Assembly: GCA_002297865.1 (NCBI GenBank)
Contig: DBKX01000199.1
Coordinates: forward strand, 48,422-56,665
Length of the DNA stretch: 8,244 nucleotides
Source: Lachnoclostridium sp. UBA739
GTDB taxonomy: Bacteria > Bacillota_A > Clostridia > Lachnospirales > Lachnospiraceae
Reading direction: 5' to 3'
A program made the translations under genes and the position numbers. The notes under the pieces were generated by a model. The model was not told where the DNA came from, searched no databases, and saw nothing but the letters and a program-made list of their open reading frames with translations. This document shows positions 1 to 6,603 of this stretch, piece by piece; position 1 is the stretch's first letter, and each line of letters opens with the position of its first letter.

Positions 1-800
1 TCCGGGTTGTGACGGGTATCCACACCCTCATTACGGAATACACGGCCAATTTCATAAACTCTCTCAAGGCCACCAACGATCAGTCTCTTCAGATAAAGTT
101 CCAGAGAAATACGAAGCTTAACGTCTTCATTCAGTGCATTATAATGTGTCTCAAACGGTCTTGCAGCTGCACCACCTGCATTGGAAACGATCATAGGTGT
201 CTCAACTTCCATGAAGTTCTGAGAATCCAAGAAACGACGGATACTTGAGATAATCTGTGAACGTTTTACGAAAGTATCTTTGACTTCTTCGTTCATGATT
301 AAGTCAACGTATCTTTGACGATATCTAGTATCTGTATCTGTTAAACCATGATATTTTTCTGGTAGAACCTGCAAGCTCTTAGAAAGCAATGTAACTTCTG
401 CTGCATGGATAGAGATTTCACCTGTCTTGGTCTTAAATACTTTACCTTTAATACCTAGAATATCACCCACATCATATTTTTTGAAATCTTTGTAGGAATC
501 TTCTCCAATTTCATCACGTGCTACATATGCCTGAATACGGCCTTTGAAATCCTGAATGTTACAGAAAGAAGCTTTACCCATTACACGTTTGAACATCATA
601 CGTCCTGCTAAAGATACTTCCTGTCCTTCTAATTCTTCAAAATTTTCTTTTACGTCTGTTGAATGATGTGTTACATCATACTTTGTGATTGCAAAAGGGT
701 CTTTTCCAGCTGCCTGTAAATCTGCAAGCTTCTGTCTCTTAACCTTTAATAATTCACTTACATTTTGCTCTGGGGCTTGTTGATTATTCTGACCTGCCAA
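1..800 (-). CDS. lysS: Lysyl-tRNA synthetase, class II (5' part; C-terminus outside window)
   Basis: Charges tRNA-Lys with lysine in the cytoplasm, using ATP. The first 266 codons are present; roughly the last half of a usual class II enzyme (about 500 residues) lies beyond the left edge. The start is TTG at 800-798, chosen because AAGGAGA sits 8 bases upstream and the reading [20 protein letters not shown] fits the loose N-terminus of clostridial LysS. Visible parts: an N-terminal helix (about 15-55), an OB-fold anticodon-binding domain (about 62-140, with [14 protein letters not shown]), the linker [19 protein letters not shown] (150-168), class II motif 1 around FMEVETPM (196-203), the lysine-site stretch [17 protein letters not shown] (207-223), and the beginning of motif 2, [12 protein letters not shown] (255-266). 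These identify LysRS rather than AsnRS or AspRS. It lies 32 bases after greA with no terminator visible between, so it is probably co-transcribed from the greA promoter. Confidence 0.97.
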   Translation of the reverse strand, partial: MAGQNNQQAPEQNVSELLKVKRQKLADLQAAGKDPFAITKYDVTHHSTDVKENFEELEGQEVSLAGRMMFKRVMGKASFCNIQDFKGRIQAYVARDEIGEDSYKDFKKYDVGDILGIKGKVFKTKTGEISIHAAEVTLLSKSLQVLPEKYHGLTDTDTRYRQRYVDLIMNEEVKDTFVKRSQIISSIRRFLDSQNFMEVETPMIVSNAGGAAARPFETHYNALNEDVKLRISLELYLKRLIVGGLERVYEIGRVFRNEGVDTRHNP

Positions 801-808
801 GATCTCTC

Positions 809-815
809 TCTCCTT
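809..815 (-). promoter_or_regulatory. Ribosome binding site of lysS (fixes the TTG start)
   Basis: AAGGAGA on the minus strand lies 8 bases before the TTG at 800-798. No in-frame ATG near it has a comparable Shine-Dalgarno sequence; the first in-frame methionine codons are about 67 residues further in, inside the OB fold. This supports the TTG start. Confidence 0.8.
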
Positions 816-832
816 TTCTTACCGTAGATTCA

Positions 833-1315
833 CTAGTTTGAACGTTGTATTTCCACGATTTTATATTTTAAAACGCCGGCATGAGTTTCTACTTCTACGA
901 TATCTCCCTGTCTTGCACCGATAAGTGCTTTTCCAACAGGTGATTCGTTAGAAATCTTACCTTTTAAACTGTTTGCCTCTGTTGAACCAACAATTTTATA
1001 CTCTAATTCATCATCATATTCCATATCGATGATTTTAACTTTACATCCGATGTTAATTACGTCAAGGTCAACATCTTCTTCTACTACAACTTCTGCATTC
1101 TTTAAAATCTTTTCGATTTCTTCAATACGAGCTTCTATATCACGCTGCTCATCTTTCGCTGCATCATATTCAGCGTTTTCTGATAAGTCACCTTGTTCTC
1201 GTGCTTCTTTGATTTTCTGAGCTACCTGTTTACGTCTATTTACTTTTAAATCTTGAAGTTCATCCTCTAAACTTCTTAATCCTTCATACGTTAATATATT
1301 TTTCTTTTCTGCCAT
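833..1315 (-). CDS. greA: Transcription elongation factor GreA
   Basis: GreA enters the secondary channel of RNA polymerase and stimulates cleavage of backtracked transcripts, rescuing stalled elongation complexes. The 160-residue length is normal for the family. Residues 1-75 form the antiparallel coiled coil, with the tip motif GDLSENAEYDAAK (42-54) carrying the acidic D43 and E46 that correspond to the known catalytic-tip acids. Residues about 82-160 form the FKBP-like domain, with the family signature ISNESPVGKALIGARQGD (121-138). The ATG start follows GGAGG with a 10-base gap. It is the first gene of a unit with lysS, a common arrangement in Clostridia, and has its own strong promoter. 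I see no sign of damage. GreB is less likely because of the Firmicute context and the GreA-type tip. Confidence 0.98.
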   Translation of the reverse strand: MAEKKNILTYEGLRSLEDELQDLKVNRRKQVAQKIKEAREQGDLSENAEYDAAKDEQRDIEARIEEIEKILKNAEVVVEEDVDLDVINIGCKVKIIDMEYDDELEYKIVGSTEANSLKGKISNESPVGKALIGARQGDIVEVETHAGVLKYKIVEIQRSN

Positions 1316-1369
1316 GTTGCCCCAACCTCCATATTAATATCTTTGAAAATGGTCTTTCACATTCTTAGT

Positions 1370-1398
1370 ATTATAACCTACCTATGCAATGTTGTCAA
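1370..1398 (-). promoter_or_regulatory. Sigma-A promoter of greA-lysS (full consensus)
   Basis: On the minus strand TTGACA (1398-1393) and TATAAT (1375-1370) are separated by exactly 17 bases. Both hexamers match consensus 6/6. The expected transcription start, near 1363, leaves a leader of about 48 bases before the greA ATG, with the ribosome site GGAGG at 1330-1326. The -35 box lies inside the last codons of the candidate frameshifted extension of the upstream gene. Confidence 0.88.
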
Positions 1399-1567
1399 TC
1401 TGAATAGCCCCATAATCTAGCAATCGGTTGCGTTTGGCGTGGACTATTTTCTCATAGAAAGTATTTTCATCTTCTGAATCTGCAGCTTGTAATAATTTGA
1501 AATAGTTTCTAATTCGCTGGCTGTCAATGACATCTCTGTACGCTTTACAAATCGACTCAATTTCCAA
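1382..1567 (-). other. Candidate out-of-frame C-terminal continuation of the upstream unknown gene
   Basis: A frame displaced from the 1444-2382 gene is open for 61 codons, from TTG at 1567-1565 to TAG at 1384-1382. It contains the balanced, helix-like stretches IRNYFKLLQAADSEDE and YEKIVHAKRNRLLDYGA. There is no ribosome site, and a TAA stands immediately upstream in this frame, so it is unlikely to be a separate gene. Hand counts of G at codon position 1, a usual mark of coding frames, give 13 of 41 codons here. The annotated frame over the same stretch gives 5 of 40. The undisputed gene just upstream gives 14 of 37. I infer that this is the original C-terminus, separated by a one-base indel near 1565-1570. 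A chance open frame remains possible. Confidence 0.55.
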
Positions 1568-2382
1568 TTATCCCTTACCAATATTTCCGCTGCTAGTTCC
1601 TTCTCTAGTTTCTGTCCATCAATTAGGAAATCATAATCATATAAAATGGTTAAGTCCTTCCGGCGATTGGCAAGGTAGTCTAATTTTTTATCTGTGAACT
1701 CTAAATCAATTACATAAGCATCCTGCTCAAAATTGGAATAGATGCGGTAACAGTCCCTGTCTAAATTAATCACTACATTTCCCATAATGTTCTTTTGGGT
1801 GTAAGCAGACACAACCTCCATCATTAAACCGGTTTCTTCATAAACCACCTCTACCGCATTTTTAAAATGCTCCACTCGATTGGTTACAATCGTTAAATAG
1901 TTTGTATATTCTAATATAATCTGTAGTATTGTTTCCACTTTTTTATTTCCTGAGTCAATTACTACAAATCTTGCAGTCTTTTTTTGAATGCCACACTTTT
2001 CTAAAAAGAGGGTTATGCCTTCTTTAAAGAAGAGATACTCAAAAATCCACTTCTTATTCATATCAAACCTGCTATTTAAAAAGCTTAACTCTCTAGATAA
2101 ATAACATCCTGGTATATCATATAGGTCTAGTATTTTTCGTATATAGTTATCCAGATAATCTTCTGGTATCTCCTTTACCTCGTTTTCAGGAAATGGAAGG
2201 GTGATTCGCAATCCTTTCGTTCCTATTAGCATTATTTCATTCGCGTTAAAGTTTAGTCGCTTTATTGCATCTGCATCATAACTATGATGACTAAGCATTC
2301 TGAATACTTTCTGAATCCATGTTCTTTTTTCATTACATTTAGGCAGTTCTATGACAATAAACTTTGGATATAGCTGATCCAA
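1444..2382 (-). CDS. Protein of unknown function, 312 aa, probably frameshifted near its C-terminus
   Basis: I do not recognise this family. It has no signal peptide or membrane segment, so a cytoplasmic protein is expected. Residues about 137-230 alternate predicted strands and helices: ARFVVIDSG, a helix to 158, NYLTIVTNR, a helix 171-185, MMEVVSAY, GNVVINLD and AYVIDLEF. This order suggests a Rossmann-like domain, but I see no glycine-rich nucleotide loop, so binding is not claimed. The N-terminal 130 residues contain IVIELP and GLRITLPF strands and several helices. The start is TTG at 2382-2380; an in-frame TAA lies only 18 bases upstream and no ATG fits, but the ribosome site (AGTGGG) is weak. 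From residue about 273 the codon pattern degrades, while another frame looks coding. The ancestral protein was probably about 333 residues. It lies between the oxidoreductase terminator and the greA promoter, and I find no convincing promoter of its own. Confidence 0.7.
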   Translation of the reverse strand: MDQLYPKFIVIELPKCNEKRTWIQKVFRMLSHHSYDADAIKRLNFNANEIMLIGTKGLRITLPFPENEVKEIPEDYLDNYIRKILDLYDIPGCYLSRELSFLNSRFDMNKKWIFEYLFFKEGITLFLEKCGIQKKTARFVVIDSGNKKVETILQIILEYTNYLTIVTNRVEHFKNAVEVVYEETGLMMEVVSAYTQKNIMGNVVINLDRDCYRIYSNFEQDAYVIDLEFTDKKLDYLANRRKDLTILYDYDFLIDGQKLEKELAAEILVRDNWKLSRFVKRTEMSLTASELETISNYYKLQIQKMKILSMRK

Positions 2383-2461
2383 TACTATGCACCCACTTTA
2401 TTCGTTTATAACAGTTTATTGCTTTGTCTTATTTTTTATGAACTAGCCTAGAAGAGAAATT

Positions 2462-2485
2462 TCTTATAAATTATCTTATAAATTA
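2462..2485. repeat. Perfect tandem duplication of a 12-base unit
   Basis: TCTTATAAATTA occurs twice with no gap or mismatch (2462-2473 and 2474-2485). It lies between the unknown gene and the oxidoreductase terminator, next to the T-rich tail of that terminator. It may simply be replication slippage in AT-rich spacer DNA. Confidence 0.85.
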
Positions 2486-2527
2486 AAAGAAGAAATGCCT
2501 ACAGAGTCGTCACCCCATAGGCATTTC
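2481..2527 (-). terminator. Intrinsic terminator downstream of the pyruvate:ferredoxin oxidoreductase gene
   Basis: On the minus strand a perfect 10-bp stem, GAAATGCCTA (2527-2518) with TAGGCATTTC (2501-2492), encloses a 16-base loop. It is followed by the T-rich tail TTCTTTTAATT (2491-2481). It lies about 95 bases after the oxidoreductase stop and before the next gene on the same strand, so it should separate the two transcripts. The plus-strand side has only a weak T run, so it is probably one-directional. Confidence 0.8.
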
Positions 2528-2622
2528 CTTATATTTGTCTATTAGTCTGTTATAAATGTTCTGTCATTTTTATTAATACCTCATACATAACCGAGGCTTA
2601 TGGGCATTGAACCCTTATATTA

Positions 2623-5600
2623 CTACTGCTCTGCTTTCTTTACCAAAGCTTCATACTTAGCCTTAGCATCTGCTTCAGCCTTAGCAAATAATTCTTTCGC
2701 TCTTTCAGGGTTTGTACGAGCAAGTCTGTTGTAACGAACCTCACTCATAATGAATTCCTGATAATCAGCTGTAGGAGCTTTTGAATCTAATTGGAATGGA
2801 TTCTTTCCTTGCTCTGCTAGACGAGGGTCGAAACGGAATAAGTGCCAGTAACCAGCCTGTACTGCACGTTTCTCTTCTGTCTGAGCACCCTTCATACCAC
2901 CTTTGATACCATGGTTGATACATGGAGCATAAGCGATAATTAAGGATGGACCATCATAGCTTTCAGCTTCTACGAATGCTTTGATACATTGATTGTAATC
3001 AGCACCCTGAGCAATTTGTGCTACATATATATAGCCATAGCTCATGGCAATTCCAGCTAAGTCTTTCTTCTTAACTTCTTTACCAGCTGCTGCGAACTGA
3101 GCGATTGCACCTGTTGGAGTAGCCTTAGAAGACTGACCACCTGTATTGGAATAAACTTCTGTATCGAATACAAGGATATTAACATTCTTGTTACTTGCTA
3201 ATACGTGGTCAACACCACCGAATCCGATATCGTAAGCCCATCCATCACCACCAAGAATCCATTGAGATTTCTTGGAAGCAAAATCTTTATTGTTTAAGAT
3301 ATAATCTTTTAATTCATTGTCACAGCCACAAGCCTCTAATGCTGCAATCATTTCGTTTGTTGCGATTGCACTTTCAGCACTTGTAGCATCTTTCGCAGCA
3401 AGATATTTTTCAAGAGCAGCTTTTACTGTGTTGTCAGAAACCTGTCCTGCTAATTCGCTAGCAGCATCTTCTACACGATTTCTTAAAGCTGTCTGAGCTA
3501 AGTTCATACCAAAACCATATTCAGCATTATCTTCGAATAAGGAGTTAGCCCATGCAGGACCTTGTCCTTTGCTGTTTACTGTATATGGTGATGCTGGTGA
3601 AGAACCACCCCAGATGGAAGAACATCCTGTTGCATTGGCAATATACATTCTATCACCAAATAACTGCGTCATTAACTTAGCATATGGTGTTTCACCACAA
3701 CCTGCACAAGCTCCAGAGAACTCAAGTAATGGCTGTTTGAACTGACTTCCTTTAACAGTAGTTTCTTTGAATTTCTCAGAAACAGCCGCTGGAGTATCTA
3801 ATGTTACACCATAATCAAACATCTTCTGAGCTGGTAATTGTGATTCCATGTTAGCCATAGCAAGAGCTTTTTCACCCTTCTTACCTGGGCAGACATTTAC
3901 ACAAGAACCACATCCTGTACAGTCAAGTACGGAGATGCTCATTGCGAATTTATATCCAGGCATACCTGTTAAGTCCATTGTCTTGCCTTCTGGAGCATTA
4001 GCAGCCTGTGCATCATCCATAGCAACTGGACGAATACATGCATGTGGACATACGTATGAACAGAAGTTACATTGGATACAGTTATCTGGATTCCATGAAG
4101 GAACGTCGATTGCAACACCACGTTTTTCATAAGCTGCAGAACCTGAAGGTAAAGTACCATCAGCATAATCAACGAATGCACTTACAGGAAGGTCATTACC
4201 CGTCTGAGAGTTGATTGCTTTCTGAATTGTGTTAGTGTATTTTACAACGTCTTCTCTATCACCAGTTACATCAGTACCTAATACTTCATCCGTAGCATTA
4301 GCCCATGATTCTGGGATTTCAACTTTCACTACATTCTTAGCACCAGCTTCGATAGCTTCATGATTCATACGAACGACGTCGTCACCCTTCTTAGAATATG
4401 TTGCTGTAGCAGCATCTTTCATGTATTGGATAGCGTCATCTGCTGGAATGATTTCTGCTAATTTGAAGAATGCAGATTGTAAAATTGTATTGATACGACC
4501 ACCAAGACCGATTTCTTTACCTAATTTAAAACCGTCGATTGTATAGAAGTTGATTTTGTGATCATACATATATTTCTTAACTTGTCCTGGTAAATGTTTT
4601 TCGATTTCTTCCATGTTCCATGAACAGTTAAGTAAGAATGTTCCATTGTCTTTTAAGTCCTGAACCATGTTATATTTTCTAACATAAGCAGGCATATGAC
4701 AGGCAACAAAGTTTGCTTTATTGATTAAGTATGTTGACTTAATTGGATCTTTACCAAAACGTAAGTGGGAAATTGTAACACCACCAGATTTTTTGGAATC
4801 ATAATCAAAGTAAGCCTGAGCATACATATCTGTGTGGTCACCGATAATCTTAATAGAGTTCTTGTTAGCACCTACAGTACCATCTGCTCCAAGACCCCAG
4901 AATTTACAACTGATTGTACTTTCTGGTGTAGTGTTAGGATTTTCTGTTCTATCAAGAGAAAGGTTTGTAACATCATCTTTGATACCGATTGTAAAGTTTT
5001 TCTTATCTTCATTTCTGTAAACTGCGATGATATCAGCAGGTGTAGTATCTTTAGAACCTAAACCGTAACGACCTGAAGAAATAGGTACATCATGGAATTT
5101 AGAATCTTTTAATGCAGCTACTACATCTAAGTACAGAGGCTCACCAAGAGCACCTGGCTCTTTTGTTCTGTCTAATACTGCAATGCTCTTACATGTATCA
5201 GGAATCGCATCAATTAAGTGTTTTGCACTGAAAGGTCTGTAAAGACGAACTTTAACAACACCAACTTTTTCTCCTGCTTTTAATAGGTAATCAATTGTTT
5301 CATCGATTGTCTCACATACAGAACCCATTGCAACGATAACTTTTTCTGCATCTGGAGCACCATAGTAGTTAAATAATTTATAATCCGTACCGATTTTTTC
5401 ATTTACTTTGTTCATGTATTCTTCTACTACACCTGGAAGAGCGTTGTAGTACTGGTTACTTGCTTCTCTTGCCTGGAAGAATACGTCTGGGTTCTGAGCT
5501 GTACCACGTTGTACTGGATGGTTTGGATTTAATGCTCTCTTACGGAATGCATCAACAGCATCCATATCGCACATTTCTTTTAAATCATCATAATCCCAGA

Positions 5601-6153
5601 TAGCGATTTTTTGAATTTCATGAGATGTTCTAAAACCATCAAAGAAATGCATAAATGGTACTCTACCTTTAATAGCAGCTAAGTGAGCAACAGCACCTAA
5701 GTCCATTACTTCCTGAACACTGCTTGTACATAACATAGCAAAACCTGTCTGACGACAAGCGTAGATATCGGAATGATCTCCAAAAATAGATAATGCATGG
5801 GAAGCTAATGCACGAGCTGTTACATTAATAACACCTGGTAATAACTCACCTGCAATTTTATACATATTAGGAATCATTAATAGTAAACCTTGAGATGCTG
5901 TATATGTTGTTGTTAAAGCACCTGCCTGTAAAGAACCGTGAACAGCACCTGCTGCACCACCTTCTGACTGCATTTCTGATAATACTACTTCATGTCCAAA
6001 AATATTCTTTCTACCCTGAGTAGCCCACATGTCTGTATAATCAGCCATTGGTGATGATGGTGTAATAGGGTAGATAGCTGCAACATCCGTAAATGCATAG
6101 GAAACATGTGCTGCTGCTGTATTTCCATCCATGGTTTTCATCTTTCTTGCCAT
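2623..6153 (-). CDS. nifJ: Pyruvate:ferredoxin (flavodoxin) oxidoreductase, single-chain
   Basis: Oxidises pyruvate with CoA to acetyl-CoA and CO2, passing electrons to ferredoxin or flavodoxin in the cytoplasm; in fermenting Clostridia this feeds acetyl-CoA products and hydrogenase. The 1176 residues match the homodimeric, single-chain type. Domains in order: pyrimidine-binding and pyruvate domain (about 1-250; YPITPSSPMADY with T31, E64, and R114 in TARAL, matching known active-site residues of the Desulfovibrio africanus enzyme); domain II (about 260-415); gamma-type domain (about 416-630); ferredoxin domain with two 4Fe-4S motifs (C692, C695, C698, C702 and C745, C748, C751, C755); TPP-binding domain (about 810-1176) with GDGWAYDIG (969-977) and YSNTGGQ (1001-1007). 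The proximal cluster ligands C816, C819, C844 and C1078 are all present. The long C-terminal extension of the Desulfovibrio enzyme is absent, as is usual in Clostridia. The ATG follows AAGGAGGA by 8 bases. Single-gene unit with its own promoter region and terminator. Confidence 0.98.
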   Translation of the reverse strand: MARKMKTMDGNTAAAHVSYAFTDVAAIYPITPSSPMADYTDMWATQGRKNIFGHEVVLSEMQSEGGAAGAVHGSLQAGALTTTYTASQGLLLMIPNMYKIAGELLPGVINVTARALASHALSIFGDHSDIYACRQTGFAMLCTSSVQEVMDLGAVAHLAAIKGRVPFMHFFDGFRTSHEIQKIAIWDYDDLKEMCDMDAVDAFRKRALNPNHPVQRGTAQNPDVFFQAREASNQYYNALPGVVEEYMNKVNEKIGTDYKLFNYYGAPDAEKVIVAMGSVCETIDETIDYLLKAGEKVGVVKVRLYRPFSAKHLIDAIPDTCKSIAVLDRTKEPGALGEPLYLDVVAALKDSKFHDVPISSGRYGLGSKDTTPADIIAVYRNEDKKNFTIGIKDDVTNLSLDRTENPNTTPESTISCKFWGLGADGTVGANKNSIKIIGDHTDMYAQAYFDYDSKKSGGVTISHLRFGKDPIKSTYLINKANFVACHMPAYVRKYNMVQDLKDNGTFLLNCSWNMEEIEKHLPGQVKKYMYDHKINFYTIDGFKLGKEIGLGGRINTILQSAFFKLAEIIPADDAIQYMKDAATATYSKKGDDVVRMNHEAIEAGAKNVVKVEIPESWANATDEVLGTDVTGDREDVVKYTNTIQKAINSQTGNDLPVSAFVDYADGTLPSGSAAYEKRGVAIDVPSWNPDNCIQCNFCSYVCPHACIRPVAMDDAQAANAPEGKTMDLTGMPGYKFAMSISVLDCTGCGSCVNVCPGKKGEKALAMANMESQLPAQKMFDYGVTLDTPAAVSEKFKETTVKGSQFKQPLLEFSGACAGCGETPYAKLMTQLFGDRMYIANATGCSSIWGGSSPASPYTVNSKGQGPAWANSLFEDNAEYGFGMNLAQTALRNRVEDAASELAGQVSDNTVKAALEKYLAAKDATSAESAIATNEMIAALEACGCDNELKDYILNNKDFASKKSQWILGGDGWAYDIGFGGVDHVLASNKNVNILVFDTEVYSNTGGQSSKATPTGAIAQFAAAGKEVKKKDLAGIAMSYGYIYVAQIAQGADYNQCIKAFVEAESYDGPSLIIAYAPCINHGIKGGMKGAQTEEKRAVQAGYWHLFRFDPRLAEQGKNPFQLDSKAPTADYQEFIMSEVRYNRLARTNPERAKELFAKAEADAKAKYEALVKKAEQ

Positions 6154-6161
6154 TATAATTA

Positions 6162-6169
6162 TCCTCCTT
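6162..6169 (-). promoter_or_regulatory. Ribosome binding site of the oxidoreductase gene
   Basis: AAGGAGGA on the minus strand, 8 bases before the ATG at 6153-6151, is a near-perfect Shine-Dalgarno sequence and fixes the start. It suits a highly translated catabolic enzyme. Confidence 0.9.
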
Positions 6170-6194
6170 CATTAATAACAATAACATAACAGTG

Positions 6195-6232
6195 TTTTTT
6201 GGAAAATTTGCGCGCTACATTTTTCCAAAAAA
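6195..6232 (-). promoter_or_regulatory. Perfect 12-bp inverted repeat in the oxidoreductase leader
   Basis: TTTTTTGGAAAA and TTTTCCAAAAAA are exact reverse complements separated by 14 bases that include a GCGCGC core. From the candidate downstream promoter, the hairpin would start about 11 bases into the mRNA and end about 25 bases before the ribosome site. The stem ends in A rather than U on the transcript, so it is not a normal intrinsic terminator. It could protect the 5' end of the mRNA, act as an RNA switch, or be a protein-binding dyad in DNA. The structure is certain; the role is inference. Confidence 0.65.
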
Positions 6233-6249
6233 GCTTTACGCTAAGGCTT

Positions 6250-6278
6250 ATTCTATCACTTTCATTATAAATTGTAAA
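6250..6278 (-). promoter_or_regulatory. Candidate promoter of the oxidoreductase gene (proximal)
   Basis: On the minus strand TTTACA (6278-6273) and TAGAAT (6255-6250) are 17 bases apart. Each differs from consensus at one position, and TGA directly before the -10 gives an extended -10 (TGN). The predicted start near 6243 gives a leader of about 90 bases containing the 12-bp hairpin. A TATAAT also lies within the spacer (6269-6264) but has no -35 box at a proper distance. Confidence 0.6.
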
Positions 6279-6377
6279 GATTTCCAAAGGTTGGCAAGTT
6301 CCTCTTTGGCTCCCCCAAAAACTGCGTAAAATAAGGCGTTCTAGGCGTTTTCGACATAATACTACATTTCTGAAATG

Positions 6378-6407
6378 ATTGTACTTTTTTTGATACATTT
6401 CTATCAA
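6378..6407 (-). promoter_or_regulatory. Candidate promoter (distal) of the oxidoreductase gene with a dyad on its -35 box
   Basis: On the minus strand TTGATA (6407-6402) and TACAAT (6383-6378) are 18 bases apart, each one mismatch from consensus. The -35 hexamer is one arm of the dyad TTGATA-N6-TATCAA (6390-6407), so a protein bound there would block or affect this promoter. Only sequence likeness supports this. The dyad has partial likeness to Rex-type operators (TTGTTAA-N4-TTAACAA) and to FNR sites, but matches neither exactly. Confidence 0.4.
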
Positions 6408-6509
6408 CATCCAGTTGTAATTTTTATGGAATATCTCTCTTTAACAGTAACAATTTGTAATATCAATTTTCCAATTATGATTATTTGCGTAATTGCATTT
6501 ACAAACCTG

Positions 6510-6538
6510 TTGACACATTTTTTGTACCGTTGTATTAT
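6510..6538 (+). promoter_or_regulatory. Sigma-A promoter of the GntR-ABC operon
   Basis: TTGACA (6510-6515) and TATTAT (6533-6538) are separated by 17 bases: a perfect -35 and a -10 with one mismatch. The expected start near 6545 falls inside the operator dyad, leaving a leader of about 60 bases before the regulator ATG. Confidence 0.85.
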
Positions 6539-6578
6539 TGTATTAACAACTTAATACAGTAATCAAGCAATACAATAA
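6531..6578. promoter_or_regulatory. Probable operator of the GntR/YtrA-type repressor (four half-sites)
   Basis: The dyad TGTATTAACAACTTAATACA (6539-6558) has perfect 8-bp arms around a 4-base centre. A second, wider inverted repeat, TTATTGTATT (6535-6544) with AATACAATAA (6569-6578), is also perfect over 10 bp. In all, TGTATT occurs at 6531 and 6539, and its complement AATACA at 6553 and 6569. The sites cover the -10 box and the predicted start, the usual place for an autorepressor. That the adjacent GntR protein binds here is inferred from position and symmetry; GntR proteins bind such dyads as dimers. Confidence 0.7.
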
Positions 6579-6603
6579 CACAGTTTAGAAAGGAGGTCGC
6601 CAT

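Noticed and set aside
9..248. Plus-strand open frame of 79 codons at the left edge
   Set aside because: It is antisense to the conserved class II core of lysS and has no protein-like features.
1560..1575. Programmed -1 ribosomal frameshifting in the unknown gene
   Set aside because: No X-XXY-YYZ slippery heptamer in the right register and no clear downstream pseudoknot were seen, so a simple indel is preferred.
3848..5061. Plus-strand open frames inside the oxidoreductase gene (such as 3848-4132 and 4765-5061)
   Set aside because: They lie antisense to a fully conserved enzyme, have no ribosome sites, and are explained as shadows of its codon pattern.
6195..6232. Reading the 12-bp inverted repeat as an intrinsic terminator or attenuator
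   Set aside because: On either strand the 3' arm is followed by A- or mixed sequence rather than a T tract, and there is no visible alternative pairing or leader peptide that would make it a classical attenuator.
6390..6407. An FNR/Crp-type box
   Set aside because: The arms TTGAT and ATCAA are right but the spacing between them is 8 bases, whereas FNR sites need 4. It is kept only as a generic dyad with weak Rex likeness.
6159..6410. Open frame of 83 codons on the minus strand ending at the oxidoreductase ribosome site
   Set aside because: It has no ribosome site of its own, its composition is unlike a protein (clusters of Arg, Lys, Trp and Cys), and it runs through the proximal promoter and the 12-bp hairpin. 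It is most likely non-coding leader DNA.
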